This document shows positions 63,858 through 64,000 of a stretch of 64,000 nucleotides of DNA, one piece after another (within the stretch, counting starts at the first letter, position 1; the number at the start of each line of letters is the position of its first letter). The stretch lies in the NCBI RefSeq assembly GCF_001625695.1, contig NZ_AUXY01000133.1:225625-289624 (forward strand). The letters run 5' to 3'. This DNA is from Pseudoalteromonas luteoviolacea H33-S (GTDB taxonomy: Bacteria; Pseudomonadota; Gammaproteobacteria; Enterobacterales; Alteromonadaceae). Made by a program: the position numbers and the translations under genes. The notes beneath the pieces were generated by a model that searched no databases, was not told the DNA's origin, and was given only the letters and a program-made list of their open reading frames with translations.

Positions 63858-63948
63858 GGAGAGATGGCTGAGTGGTTGAAAGCACCGGTCTTGAAAACCG
63901 GCATACGTTAATAGCGTATCTAGGGTTCAAATCCCTATCTCTCCGCCA
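63858..63948 (+). tRNA. tRNA-Ser(TGA)
   Basis: Acceptor stem GGAGAGA/TCTCTCC (63858-63864, 63938-63944), anticodon stem CCGGT..ACCGG with loop CTTGAAA (anticodon TGA), a long variable arm (ATACGTTAATAGCGTAT) as in class II serine tRNAs, T-loop GGGTTCAAATCCC and an encoded CCA end. Confidence 0.97.
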
Positions 63949-63983
63949 CTATTTGTATTGTGCTTATGCATAATAAAAGTTTC

Positions 63984-64000
63984 GGAGAGATGGCTGAGTG
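63984..64000 (+). tRNA. Second tRNA-Ser gene, cut by the window edge
   Basis: GGAGAGATGGCTGAGTG repeats exactly the first 17 bases of the preceding tRNA-Ser, 35 bp after its end, so a tandem serine tRNA array continues beyond the window. Confidence 0.85.

Noticed and set aside
63858..64000. tRNA-Ser as integration site of a mobile element
   Set aside because: No integrase or direct-repeat copy of the tRNA end was seen; the second partial tRNA is simply a tandem gene copy.

Overview
The window looks like chromosomal DNA of a marine gammaproteobacterium of the Alteromonadales, most likely Pseudoalteromonas. This is inferred from the AT-leaning base composition, the fur-fldA-ybfE-like/DUF2788-ybfF | seqA-pgm block, the tusDCBE-yccA block next to serine tRNA genes, and the many small Sec-exported proteins. 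No species call is possible from sequence reading alone.

Layout. 1-7.1 kb: accessory genes: the 3' end of a large unidentified gene, a Sec-exported phage-tail-collar-like protein, a zinc-ribbon membrane protein, an exported unknown, a FecR-domain protein, an RpfF-like crotonase that lacks one catalytic glutamate, and an exported SGNH hydrolase. 7.3-30.9 kb: one contiguous, single-strand extracellular contractile injection system (eCIS/tailocin-like, Afp/PVC/MAC class). In order it encodes a spike-tip candidate, sheath, two tube proteins, a small DUF5908/Afp6-like protein, a LysM tube-cap protein, a VgrG-like spike, a gp25-like baseplate wedge, two large baseplate J-type proteins, a 1671-residue modular fibre, a CIS tape-measure protein, two unknown proteins and a T4-lysozyme/pesticin-type muramidase. 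No capsid, portal, terminase or integrase is present, so it is not a prophage. No TssJLM or ClpV is present, so it is not a T6SS. The AAA+ ATPase (Afp15 type) and DUF4255 cap (Afp16 type) usual in such clusters are not visible. 30.9-33.4 kb: a small membrane protein, an exported Tectonin-like protein and two paralogous small exported proteins. 33.7-49.7 kb: mostly core genes: glnS, a protein kinase-like gene, fur, fldA, the ybfE-like gene, ybfF, seqA, pgm, astE, the branched-chain keto-acid dehydrogenase operon and ttcA. 50.0-61.5 kb: accessory again: a tight three-gene operon (alpha/beta hydrolase, acetoacetate-decarboxylase-like enzyme, FAD oxidoreductase), a TonB-dependent receptor, a hybrid sensor kinase, a lipocalin-like protein and a lipoprotein. 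61.5-64 kb: tusDCBE for tRNA 2-thiouridine, a Bax-inhibitor-1 family protein and two tandem tRNA-Ser genes, the second cut by the window edge.

How the parts may work together. The eCIS genes make a complete syringe apart from the ATPase and terminal cap. The baseplate-fibre-tape measure genes are joined by ATGA and TAATG overlaps, which suggests coupled translation. Long structured leaders precede the sheath gene, and a strong hairpin lies between sheath and tube, where expression ratios would be set. The muramidase has its own promoter-like inverted repeat and is a candidate for releasing the particles or for acting as payload. In the core part, a perfect 16-bp palindrome in front of the bkd genes resembles a LiuR operator, and two identical AT-rich palindromes sit at the fur promoter.
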